From: CAYZIC01 sp964478335
GTDB taxonomy: Bacteria; Verrucomicrobiota; Kiritimatiellia; RFP12; DVOR01
Reading direction: 5' to 3'
NCBI GenBank assembly: GCA_964478335.1
Contig: CAYZIC010000040.1
Location: 1-19,307, forward strand
Length of the DNA: 19,307 nt
Within the stretch, counting starts at the first letter, position 1. Each line of letters starts with the position of its first letter. The translations under genes were made by a program, and so were the position numbers. Of the stretch, positions 6,755 to 14,275 are shown in pieces. Below the pieces are notes generated by a model that was not told where the DNA came from, did no database searches, and saw nothing but the letters and a program-made list of their open reading frames with translations.

Positions 6755-7774
6755 ATGCATATTCTAGTAACTGGCGGTGCAGGCTTTATTGGTAGCCATA
6801 CCGTACTTCAGCTCTTGGACAAGGGCTATGATGTCACCATCGTTGACAACCTGATGAATAGCAAGGTTGAGTCCATTAAGCGTGTGACTGAATTGGCCGG
6901 CGGTAAAGCCCCTAAGTTCTTCAAGGTTGACTTGCTGAATAAGGATGCTCTTGAGACGGTCTTTCAGGCGGCAAAGTATGATGCTGTGATCCATTTCGCA
7001 GGTCTTAAGGCTGTTGGTGAATCGGTCGCCAAGCCGCTCTTCTACTACCACAACAATATGACCGGTACCTTTAACTTGCTCGACCTGATGAAAAAGTACG
7101 ATTGCCGCAATATCGTCTTCTCATCTTCTGCAACGGTTTACGGTATCCCCGAAACGATCCCCTTGACCGAAGACTGCCCCTTGAGTGCGATCAATCCCTA
7201 TGGCCGCACCAAGCTTTTCCTCGAGGATGTCTTGCGTGATACCGCTGTCGCAGAAAAGGACCTCGGCGTCGTCTTGTTACGTTATTTCAACCCCGTCGGT
7301 GCACACAAGTCTGGCCGCATCGGCGAAGACCCCAACGGCATCCCCAACAACCTCTTACCCTACATCTCGCAAGTCGCTGTTGGTAAGCTCGAAAAGCTCC
7401 GTATCTTTGGTGGCGACTACGAGACCAAGGATGGTACAGGAGTGCGTGACTACATCCATGTCGTCGATTTGGCTAATGCCCACTTGAAGGCCATTGAAAT
7501 GATCCTCAAGAACCAAGGCAAAACTTTCGCCATCAACGTCGGTACCGGCACCGGCTACAGCGTCTTGGATATGCTCCATGCATTCGAAAAGGCCTGCGCT
7601 CACGCATTGCCCTACGAGGTCGTCGCCCGTCGCCCCGGTGATGCTGCTGAGTGCTACGCAGATCCTGCCTATGCTAAGGAAATCCTCGGCTGGGAAGCTA
7701 CCCACACCCTTGAGGATATGTGTGCTGACGCTTGGCGCTGGCAGTCACAAAACCCCAATGGCTATGGTGCCTAA
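6755..7774 (+). CDS. galE: UDP-glucose 4-epimerase
   Basis: 339 residues, the normal length for GalE. It interconverts UDP-glucose and UDP-galactose with bound NAD, serving the Leloir pathway and surface polysaccharide synthesis. The NAD-binding GGAGFIGS motif (7-14) begins the Rossmann fold. The catalytic Ser124, Tyr149 and Lys153 (SSSATVYG, NPYGRTK) fall at the same numbers as in the Escherichia coli enzyme. RYFNPVGAH and the GTGRDY-like GTGVRDYIHV are also typical. AAAGGAG (6739-6745) gives a strong ribosome-binding site 9 bases before the ATG. It starts 31 bases after the kinase stop with no obvious terminator between, so read-through is possible, and is followed by hairpins. Lys and Asn codons lean to AAG/AAC, consistent with good expression. 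Confidence 0.96.
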   Translation: MHILVTGGAGFIGSHTVLQLLDKGYDVTIVDNLMNSKVESIKRVTELAGGKAPKFFKVDLLNKDALETVFQAAKYDAVIHFAGLKAVGESVAKPLFYYHNNMTGTFNLLDLMKKYDCRNIVFSSSATVYGIPETIPLTEDCPLSAINPYGRTKLFLEDVLRDTAVAEKDLGVVLLRYFNPVGAHKSGRIGEDPNGIPNNLLPYISQVAVGKLEKLRIFGGDYETKDGTGVRDYIHVVDLANAHLKAIEMILKNQGKTFAINVGTGTGYSVLDMLHAFEKACAHALPYEVVARRPGDAAECYADPAYAKEILGWEATHTLEDMCADAWRWQSQNPNGYGA

Positions 7775-7775
7775 T

Positions 7776-7835
7776 ATCAAGCCTCACGCTTGATCACTGC
7801 TAGCTGAGGCCTCGATAAAATGAGTCCTCAGCTAG
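7776..7835 (+). terminator. Two tandem hairpins after galE (probable terminator or 3' stabiliser)
   Basis: ATCAAGC (7776-7782) pairs with GCTTGAT (7788-7794). A second, stronger stem pairs CTAGCTGAGG (7800-7809) with CCTCAGCTAG (7826-7835), ten perfect base pairs with a 16-base loop. Only a broken T-rich stretch (ATTATTGATTTT) follows, so termination may be partial. Confidence 0.55.
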
Positions 7836-7874
7836 ATTATTGATTTTAACAACCGCTCACGATCGAGGAATCCA

Positions 7875-8516
7875 ATGAGACAAGCTATTCTTTCGCAAAT
7901 TACCGCTAAGCAATGCCAAAAGGTGGTTGATGCACTGATCAAAAACCGCTTTCAGGCGACCTATTGCGAAACCCTCCAAGACGCACGCCAAATCGTACTC
8001 GCAGCTGCACAATCTGCGCAATCCATTGGCTTTGGAGGCTCGCTATCTGTCGCTCAAATGTCCCTCGAATCGGATCTCGCGGGCAAAGAGCTCTTGCGTC
8101 ATGGTGTGCCCAATTTGTCAGCCGAGCAGCGCATGGAGATCATGCGCAAGCAATTGACCTGTGACCTCTTTTTAACTGGTACCAACGCCCTGACCTCCGA
8201 TGGGACGTTGGTCAATGTCGATGGCAATGGAAATCGCGTTGCGGCCATGATCTTTGGTCCACGCACTGTCATCGTCATCGCTGGCCGCAATAAGCTCGTC
8301 GAGGGAGATGCTCAGGCAGCCCGCCGCAAAATCGCCCAGCTCACGGCTCCAGCCAATGCCTTTAGACTCTCCCGCAAAACGCCCTGTGCGGAGCAAGGCA
8401 TCTGCTCCAATTGCCACTCCCCTGATCGCATTTGCCGTGTGACGACTGTCCTCGAGCAATGCCCCTGCAATACCGCTATCCATGTCTTGGTCGTCAATGA
8501 AGACCTCGGCCTCTAA
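7875..8516 (+). CDS. LUD-domain protein (LutC/YkgG-like) with cysteine-rich C-terminus
   Basis: 213 residues, ATG preceded by GAGGA at 7864-7868. The core matches the LUD (DUF162) family: GFGGSLSV (52-59) and the signature DLFLTGTNALTSDGTLVN followed by GNRVAAMIFGP and VIVIAGRNKLV. LutC belongs to the iron-sulfur lactate oxidation complex LutABC, but no LutA or LutB is nearby. The tail carries six cysteines (171, 177, 180, 187, 196, 198) around the motif CSNCHSPDRIC, known from stand-alone 'lactate utilization' proteins in anaerobes, and may bind iron-sulfur or zinc. The substrate is unknown, so a lactate role should not be assumed. It is 19 bases upstream of rimO and probably in the same operon. 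Confidence 0.85.
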   Translation: MRQAILSQITAKQCQKVVDALIKNRFQATYCETLQDARQIVLAAAQSAQSIGFGGSLSVAQMSLESDLAGKELLRHGVPNLSAEQRMEIMRKQLTCDLFLTGTNALTSDGTLVNVDGNGNRVAAMIFGPRTVIVIAGRNKLVEGDAQAARRKIAQLTAPANAFRLSRKTPCAEQGICSNCHSPDRICRVTTVLEQCPCNTAIHVLVVNEDLGL

Positions 8517-8535
8517 CTACAAAGGAACTCCACCT

Positions 8536-9894
8536 ATGCTTACCATCGGATTTATCTCACTTGGCTGCTCTAAAAACCTCGTCGACTCACAAGTGATGGC
8601 TGGATTTCTGCTCAAGGCCAAGATGCAATTGGCCCCATCTCCAGACCAAGCTGATGTTATTTTGATCAATACTTGCGGCTTTATTGAGCCAGCCCGTATC
8701 GAGGCTACCGAGAATATCCTCAGCGCCTGCGAACACAAAAAGCGTGGCGGTTGCCAGGCCGTCATCGTGACCGGCTGTATGTCGCAGCGCTATCGTGAGG
8801 ATATGTGTGATGCATTTCCTGATGTGGATGCCTTTCTCGGGGTCGACGAGCTCGATCAAATTGTCCCCATTGTTGAGCAAGTCACCCAGAAAAAGAAAAA
8901 GGCCTCCGCGGAGGTCCCCGTACTCGTCAAGCCTGGCGATCCCGTCCGCCTCTTTAATCCTCCAATGCCCGGATTGCGCTTCACTGGTCCAGCATTTGCC
9001 TATCTCAAGGTCGCTGAGGGATGCAACCACGCATGTGCATTTTGCGCAATCCCTCAATTTAGAGGCAAGTTGCGTTCGCGTCCTGTCAATGATCTCGTCT
9101 ATGAGGCAAGCAAGCTGATCGAGACTGGTGCCAAAGAGATCAATATCATTGCGCAAGATGTTACCCACTATGGCAAGGACATCAAGGATGGGCCGACTTT
9201 GGCGACACTACTCAAGCGCCTGGATCAGCTAGAAGGGGACTTTTGGCTGCGTATCCTCTACGGATTCCCTAATCACGTGACAGACGAATTGCTCGAGGTC
9301 ATTGCCAAGAGCAAGCATGTCGTCCATTATCTCGATTTGCCTATTCAGCATGCCCACCCTGATGTCTTGCGCGCCATGCATCGCGCTGATACCATTCGCG
9401 CCATGCCGACCTGGACGCAAAAACTCCGCCAGGCCATTCCGGGTGTTACCCTGCGCACGACCTGTATGGTTGGCTTCCCTGGGGAAACGGAGGAGCAGTT
9501 TGACTTCCTCTACGACTACATTAAGGAGGCTGAGTTTGACCATTTGGGGACCTTTATCTTCTCTCCAGAGGAGGGCACTGCAGCCGCCGATTTGCCCGAC
9601 TTACCAGATTCAGAAGTCTCTCAAGCGCGGTATGACAAACTGATGGCCTTGCAAAAAGAGGTCGCTAAAAAACGCAACAAAGCACGCATTGGTCAAGAAG
9701 CGCAAGCCCTCATCTTGGACTACGATGGTAAGGGCGGGGCAATTGCTCGCTTGGCACACCAAGCCCCTGATGTCGATGGCGAAACCCTTATTAAGGTCCT
9801 CCCTGAGACGATTGAGGCTGGGGATTTTGTGCAGGTCAAGATTACTGGCGTGAGAGGATATAACCTCACCGCTAAAATCATCCAGCAAGACTAA
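8536..9894 (+). CDS. rimO: Ribosomal protein uS12 (S12) methylthiotransferase RimO
   Basis: 452 residues from ATG 8536, chosen because AAAGGA (8521-8526) precedes it and the family N-terminus starts exactly here; an upstream in-frame start at 8482 lies inside the LUD gene. RimO is a radical-SAM enzyme that adds a methylthio group to the conserved aspartate of S12. The N-terminal cluster ligands are Cys11 (SLGCSKNLVDSQ), Cys47 (NTCGFIEPA) and Cys81 (VTGCMSQRY). The radical-SAM cluster ligands are Cys163, Cys167 and Cys170 (EGCNHACAFCAIP). A TRAM domain occupies about 383-450. SLGCSKNLVDS and the PQFRGKLRSR segment favour RimO over MiaB. All catalytic residues are present. Confidence 0.95.
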   Translation: MLTIGFISLGCSKNLVDSQVMAGFLLKAKMQLAPSPDQADVILINTCGFIEPARIEATENILSACEHKKRGGCQAVIVTGCMSQRYREDMCDAFPDVDAFLGVDELDQIVPIVEQVTQKKKKASAEVPVLVKPGDPVRLFNPPMPGLRFTGPAFAYLKVAEGCNHACAFCAIPQFRGKLRSRPVNDLVYEASKLIETGAKEINIIAQDVTHYGKDIKDGPTLATLLKRLDQLEGDFWLRILYGFPNHVTDELLEVIAKSKHVVHYLDLPIQHAHPDVLRAMHRADTIRAMPTWTQKLRQAIPGVTLRTTCMVGFPGETEEQFDFLYDYIKEAEFDHLGTFIFSPEEGTAAADLPDLPDSEVSQARYDKLMALQKEVAKKRNKARIGQEAQALILDYDGKGGAIARLAHQAPDVDGETLIKVLPETIEAGDFVQVKITGVRGYNLTAKIIQQD

Positions 9895-9903
9895 TTGGTT
9901 GGC

Positions 9904-11532
9904 ATGTACCTAGCAGACGGTATCGAGTTGACTCGGCCCATTGTCGGCGTGACAGTGGTGGTGATGATTGGGACTGCGCTAGGTTTTTTTTGTGGTAATG
10001 CACTGCTCTGGCTCATTTTAGCTACGGTCATGTGCGCAATTGTGGCATGGAGAATTGCGCATTGCCAGCAGCAACCATGCTTGACTATTGACGCTATTAG
10101 ATTGAATGATCTTTCGCTGGGGGTACTTTACCTTGTGCTTACGCTCGTTGCTGTGCGTGCCGCTCTCGTGAGTGATGTGGCTGCCGATGGACTAAAGAGA
10201 CTCGACCGTCATCTCGGACAAACTATTCAGTTGCGGGTGCAAGTAGCCAATGATGCTCAAACCATCGCACGTAAGCGTGGGGGAAACTACTGTGCCTTCT
10301 CTGCGGATGAGGCTTTTTATGCAAAGAGTAACGAGCCCGTCGAGGGAACGAATTTGTTGGTCAACTACTATGGTTCACCAGATACGTTTCCTCAGCCTGG
10401 TCAATGGTTGCTTGTCGAGGGCCGGCTACAGGCGCGAACTTTTCGTTTTAGACGGATTATTTCGGTTCGGGAGGGGCAGTTAACCATCTTGCCCGCACCT
10501 GCTGAGTTAGGCTTGAGTTACCGCTTTGCACAATTACGAGCTCGCCTTGCGAGCCATCTCAAAGTGGGGTTGAGTGCAGATGCCGCATTGCCGATCCAAA
10601 CGATGGTCTTAGGTACTCGCCAAAAGCTTTCTCGCGAAGATCGAGACCTTTATGCCGATGCTGGAATTGTTCATGTCTTTGCGATCTCTGGGATGCACGT
10701 GGGGATTTTAGCGGGGTTGCTCTTTATGATCATCCGTTGCTTTCCTGTGCCTCATCGTATCCGTGGGTTGTTGATTTCGCCCTTCTTAATCTTTTATTTA
10801 CTCTTAACAGGCTTGCCTCCCAGTGCCGTGAGAGCATGTGTGATGGCACTGATCTATATCAATGCTCCACTTTTTCAAAGAAAGCCCGACCCGACCAGTG
10901 CCCTGTGTATTACGGCGATTGGAGTCTTTTTGATTACCCCTGGTTGGATTGCCAATATCGGGGCGATGCTTTCTTTTGGTGTCATGATGGGGATCTTGCT
11001 CCTCTATGGCCCAATAGACTTTATCTTAAATGTGTGGTTTGGATCGATTAGGAGTGTGTCGGAGCTAAAGAGTATCTTTCGGACACCTTGGCATATACAG
11101 CTGCGACGAATGGTTGCAGGAATTGTTGCCGTGATGATTGCTGCTTGGATAGGATCATTCCCATTGACTCTCTTTTATTTTGGACGTGTGTCGTTTGCGG
11201 GGTTGCTTCTTAATTTGGTGATCCCTTTTATCGCGACGACTATTTTTTCATTAGCGATGGTGAGCTGTGCAGTTGGCTTTTTTGCGGATGTCATCAGTGC
11301 ATCTCTCAATCAAGTCTGTGCAATGATCCTCTCGTTGGTGAATAGTTCTGCACAGTTGTTGGTGCGTAATTTTGAGTTCTTTTGGGTGGTTGAGTCCCCT
11401 CCAGGCTTAACGCTAACCCTTATTTTGGAGGGTGGGGTTATACTCCTTGCGATTTATTTGCGACAATGGGTTCACACAAAGCGCATCCGACTGACCAATG
11501 ACCCGCTAGATCCTATTTACTTGACAAAATGA
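9904..11532 (+). CDS. comEC: ComEC/Rec2-family inner-membrane protein, short form without metallo-beta-lactamase domain
   Basis: 542 residues from ATG 9904; a TTG at 9895, just after the rimO stop, is possible and neither start has a clear ribosome-binding site. ComEC forms the inner-membrane channel for single-stranded DNA uptake. Hydrophobic segments occur near 15-50 and 73-92, followed by a soluble DUF4131/OB-like region. The competence domain carries the family core (RQKLSREDRDLYADAGIVHV then FAISGMHVGILAGLL, about 240-275), then several membrane helices (TGLPPSAVRACVMAL; NIGAMLSFGVMMGILLL). Full-length homologues of 700-800 residues end in a metallo-beta-lactamase domain thought to degrade the non-transported strand; here the frame ends about 30 residues after the last helix, so that domain is absent. 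Its last bases overlap dinB (ATGA). Confidence 0.88.
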   Translation: MYLADGIELTRPIVGVTVVVMIGTALGFFCGNALLWLILATVMCAIVAWRIAHCQQQPCLTIDAIRLNDLSLGVLYLVLTLVAVRAALVSDVAADGLKRLDRHLGQTIQLRVQVANDAQTIARKRGGNYCAFSADEAFYAKSNEPVEGTNLLVNYYGSPDTFPQPGQWLLVEGRLQARTFRFRRIISVREGQLTILPAPAELGLSYRFAQLRARLASHLKVGLSADAALPIQTMVLGTRQKLSREDRDLYADAGIVHVFAISGMHVGILAGLLFMIIRCFPVPHRIRGLLISPFLIFYLLLTGLPPSAVRACVMALIYINAPLFQRKPDPTSALCITAIGVFLITPGWIANIGAMLSFGVMMGILLLYGPIDFILNVWFGSIRSVSELKSIFRTPWHIQLRRMVAGIVAVMIAAWIGSFPLTLFYFGRVSFAGLLLNLVIPFIATTIFSLAMVSCAVGFFADVISASLNQVCAMILSLVNSSAQLLVRNFEFFWVVESPPGLTLTLILEGGVILLAIYLRQWVHTKRIRLTNDPLDPIYLTK

Positions 11533-12713
11533 TAATGGATAAGCTACGTACAATTTTACACGTTGACATGGATGCCTTTTACGCATCGGTTGAGCAATAT
11601 GACAATCCTCACTATCGAGGCTTGCCAGTAATTGTCGGCTCTGCGCCTAACGAGCGTGGTGTCGTTTCGACCTGTTCTTATGAAGCGCGTGCCTATGGTG
11701 TCCACTCGGCGATGCCATCGAGTCAAGCTGCGCGATTGTGTCCTGATGCAATTTTTTTACCGCCACGTATGTCACGCTATCAAGCAGCCTCGAATCAGGT
11801 CTTTGCGATCTTTGATCGCTTTACCCCCTTTGTAGAGCCTATCTCTGTAGATGAGGCATTTTTAGATATTAGTGGCGCACAGTCTTTACTAGGCTCACCG
11901 GAGCAGATAGCCCGCAAGATTAAAGCCGCCATACGTGATGAGGTGGGGATTACCGCATCGGTCGGGATCGCCCACAATAAGTTTTTAGCGAAGCTTGCCT
12001 CGGAGGAGAATAAACCTGATGGGCTTTTTAGAGTCTCGACGGTCTTTGAGGAGTATCTGGCTTGGTTAGCCAAGAAACCCTTGCAAGCGATTTGGGGTGT
12101 GGGATCGACATCGGCTCAAGTATTGGCGCGCTATGGGTTGAAAACGGTCGGGGATATTCATCAAATCTCCTTACAACAGCTCCAAGCCATTACGACTCCA
12201 AATTTCGCAAACCATCTCTATCAGATCGCCTATGGCATCGACGAACGCCCCCTCGCACTCGACACCGAGGATAAGTCTTACTCAAGAGAAGTGACCTATC
12301 CTCATGATGTGAGTGACCATGCTATTTTAAAAGATTCCCTCTATCAAATCGCCGACGATGTGAGTCAGCGATTGCGAGCGGCTAATCGATTTGCGCTGAC
12401 GATGAAAATCAAGATCCGCTGGGCAGACTTCACAACCTTGACCAAGCAACTGACCGCACCGCAGCCCGTGCAAGACAATTTCACTTTGAGGCACTATGCT
12501 GTGGAGCTGTTTCGAGCGGCAATGGTTGTGCAACCAGTGAGACTCATTGGCTTTGGCGTTAGCCATTTGACTGAGCCTCCTGATTATGAGAATGACCTTT
12601 TCGCTGATGCTGACCCAGAGCTGGCTGCAAAGAAAAAACGCGAGCACCTGTGCCGCATCTTAGATCAATTGCCCCATACTCGCATCGGTGGGGGCGCCTC
12701 TACGACACTTTAG
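11529..12713 (+). CDS. dinB: DNA polymerase IV (Y family)
   Basis: 394 residues from ATG 11529, which overlaps the comEC stop; the ATG at 11535 is an alternative two codons later. It is an error-prone translesion polymerase. Catalytic acids are present: Asp13 in HVDMDAFYASVEQ and Asp108-Glu109 in SVDEAFLDIS. YEARAYGV (51-58), ASVGIAHNKFLAKLASE and NKPDGL follow the family closely. The thumb has the helix-hairpin-helix region (AIWGVGSTSAQVL) and the little finger runs from about 250 to 350. The usual clamp-binding motif QLxLF appears here as YENDLFA (353-359), lacking the key glutamine. No LexA-box-like operator was recognised; expression probably depends on the rimO/comEC transcript. Confidence 0.95.
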   Translation: MIMDKLRTILHVDMDAFYASVEQYDNPHYRGLPVIVGSAPNERGVVSTCSYEARAYGVHSAMPSSQAARLCPDAIFLPPRMSRYQAASNQVFAIFDRFTPFVEPISVDEAFLDISGAQSLLGSPEQIARKIKAAIRDEVGITASVGIAHNKFLAKLASEENKPDGLFRVSTVFEEYLAWLAKKPLQAIWGVGSTSAQVLARYGLKTVGDIHQISLQQLQAITTPNFANHLYQIAYGIDERPLALDTEDKSYSREVTYPHDVSDHAILKDSLYQIADDVSQRLRAANRFALTMKIKIRWADFTTLTKQLTAPQPVQDNFTLRHYAVELFRAAMVVQPVRLIGFGVSHLTEPPDYENDLFADADPELAAKKKREHLCRILDQLPHTRIGGGASTTL

Positions 12714-12714
12714 A

Positions 12715-12768
12715 CTTGCGCGCAAGAATGTAGTCTCTTATCCATTTAATTGCTCCTTTAATAAGAGA
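12715..12768. repeat. Two inverted repeats just after dinB
   Basis: A perfect 12-base palindrome (CTTGCGCGCAAG, 12715-12726) begins two bases after the dinB stop. It is followed by an 8-bp stem, TCTCTTAT (12734-12741) with ATAAGAGA (12761-12768). The CTTGCG core recurs in the terminator stem at 12786-12791, so alternative pairings are possible. Confidence 0.6.
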
Positions 12769-12774
12769 ACAATA

Positions 12775-12814
12775 AAAAATCTCAACTTGCGAATTGTTGC
12801 AAGTTGAGATTTTT
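12775..12814. terminator. Bidirectional rho-independent terminator between converging gene blocks
   Basis: Bases 12775-12790 pair perfectly with 12799-12814, giving a 16-bp stem (core ATCTCAACTTGC) with an 8-base loop. AAAAA on the left flank and TTTTT on the right give a U-tract on either strand. It lies between the dinB stop and the sulfatase-like gene stop, so it should end both transcripts. Confidence 0.9.
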
Positions 12815-12862
12815 GAGTAACTAGCCCCTGTGGCCTGTTCACTAGCGGTGCTAGTCGCCTCG

Positions 12863-14251
12863 CTATTCCCGAGATTTGCAGCGATTGCGCCAAGTCGACA
12901 GCATCTGCGCATAGGCAGGATCGGATGCTAGGTTGTGCAATTCTTGAGGATCCTTGCTTAAGTCAAAGAGCTGCTCGCGCTTTTCCCCAAAGAACGCAAC
13001 ATACTTGATTTTGCCATCAGTCGCGCCATGCCATTGGGTCCATGGGTGGATTGATTGACTGTGGTGAAGGTCGACCCATTGACGCCAGGTCATATCGGGT
13101 TGACGAGCCAATGTGGTGAGATTTTCCCCTTGGATCGGCTCTGGAGTGTGGTTGATCTGAGCAAGCTTTAAGCAAGTCGCTGCAACATCTTGCAGGGTGA
13201 CCATAGCTGAGATCTTTTGTCCAGATACAATCTGGAAGCTTTTGGGGTAGTAAATGATCAACGGGATATGTACGGCGGGTTGATAGGGGTATCCTTGACG
13301 CCAGAGATGGTGGTCTCCCTGCATATCGCCATGGAGTGAACAAAAGATAACGACCGTATTTCTGGCATGATCTGATTGACGAAGTGCATCAAGCAAGAGT
13401 CCGATTTGTTCATCGACAAAGGTTATCGATGCTTGGTAAGCTTGACGGGCGGCTTGGAGCTGTACAGGGTCCATCTTGCCATAGGCGGCTTGGGGATCGC
13501 TATTGGGCTTGGCCACTGCTTGTGTCCAGTCGCCAATTGCTGGAGCGTGGAGCGATTGCTGCTTGATGCGCTCGAGTAGCCGCTTGGGGGGATCGTAGGG
13601 ACTATGAGGACGATGGTAGGAGACCTTGAGAAAGAAGGATTTAGTCGTGCGCAGGCGGGATAACCAATCAATAGCCTCGCGAGTCGTCCAAGCTGTGGGG
13701 TGGGCCTCTTCTGGCAATTGCCAGGGTTGAGCTTGCCACGTGTGCCACCCGAGCCCTTTGGCCTTGGTCGAGCCTTGGGGGTATTGCTCCTCGCGCCACG
13801 CTTGGTAAATGTCACGGCTGTCTGATGAACCGTCGTACTTGGCTTCATAACGGTAGCTGTGCAAAAACCCATTGAGCCCTTGGTAGCCAATGGCAGCGGT
13901 AATGAAGTTTTTGTCGTAGAGTAGGTGTGGCATGTCGTTGACGTGCTCGGGGGGAATGGGCTTGGTATTGTTTAAAATACCAGTCTCTTGTGGGGTGCGC
14001 CCAGTGAGCAATGTCATGATGGCAGGGGTGGCACTTGGGGTGGTCGAATAGGCCTGCGTAAAGGCGACCCCCTCCTTTGCTAGTTTGTCGATCGTGGGGG
14101 TGATTGCTGACGTGTCTCCCATATACCCCAAGCGATCGGCACGCATTCCCGTCGTGGTGATGAGTAAGATATTTGGGGGGAGCTCTTTGGTATATTGCGC
14201 TTGTGCAATAATCGGTAGAGCGATAAGGATACTTAGCAAAACAGTCTTCAT
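12863..14251 (-). CDS. Exported sulfatase-fold protein lacking the catalytic site (pseudosulfatase)
   Basis: 462 residues with a signal peptide (hydrophobic 3-16, likely cleavage after AQA at 18). The fold signatures of the sulfatase branch of the alkaline phosphatase superfamily are clear: PPNILLI (25-31), LLTGRTPQETGI (81-92), HRPHSPYDPP (213-222), HGDMQGDHHLW (307-317), VHIPLIIYYP (327-336) and the C-terminal EQLFDLSKDPQELHNLASDP. The active site is not. The metal-binding Asp-Asp after PNILLI is Thr34-Gly35. The formylglycine motif CxPxR is ATPAI (74-78), so both Cys and Arg are lost. SDHG is SLHG (Leu306), and the usual Lys near 319 is Gln. His307, His213 and His216 remain. Sulfatase activity is unlikely; a binding or regulatory role is inferred. 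It follows the DAHP synthase gene by 24 bases. Confidence 0.88.
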   Translation of the reverse strand: MKTVLLSILIALPIIAQAQYTKELPPNILLITTTGMRADRLGYMGDTSAITPTIDKLAKEGVAFTQAYSTTPSATPAIMTLLTGRTPQETGILNNTKPIPPEHVNDMPHLLYDKNFITAAIGYQGLNGFLHSYRYEAKYDGSSDSRDIYQAWREEQYPQGSTKAKGLGWHTWQAQPWQLPEEAHPTAWTTREAIDWLSRLRTTKSFFLKVSYHRPHSPYDPPKRLLERIKQQSLHAPAIGDWTQAVAKPNSDPQAAYGKMDPVQLQAARQAYQASITFVDEQIGLLLDALRQSDHARNTVVIFCSLHGDMQGDHHLWRQGYPYQPAVHIPLIIYYPKSFQIVSGQKISAMVTLQDVAATCLKLAQINHTPEPIQGENLTTLARQPDMTWRQWVDLHHSQSIHPWTQWHGATDGKIKYVAFFGEKREQLFDLSKDPQELHNLASDPAYAQMLSTWRNRCKSRE

Positions 14252-14275
14252 GAAATGAACCCTTATACAGCAGGC

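Noticed and set aside
8482..8535. Upstream in-frame start for rimO
   Set aside because: It lies inside the LUD gene; the family N-terminus and AAAGGA support ATG 8536.
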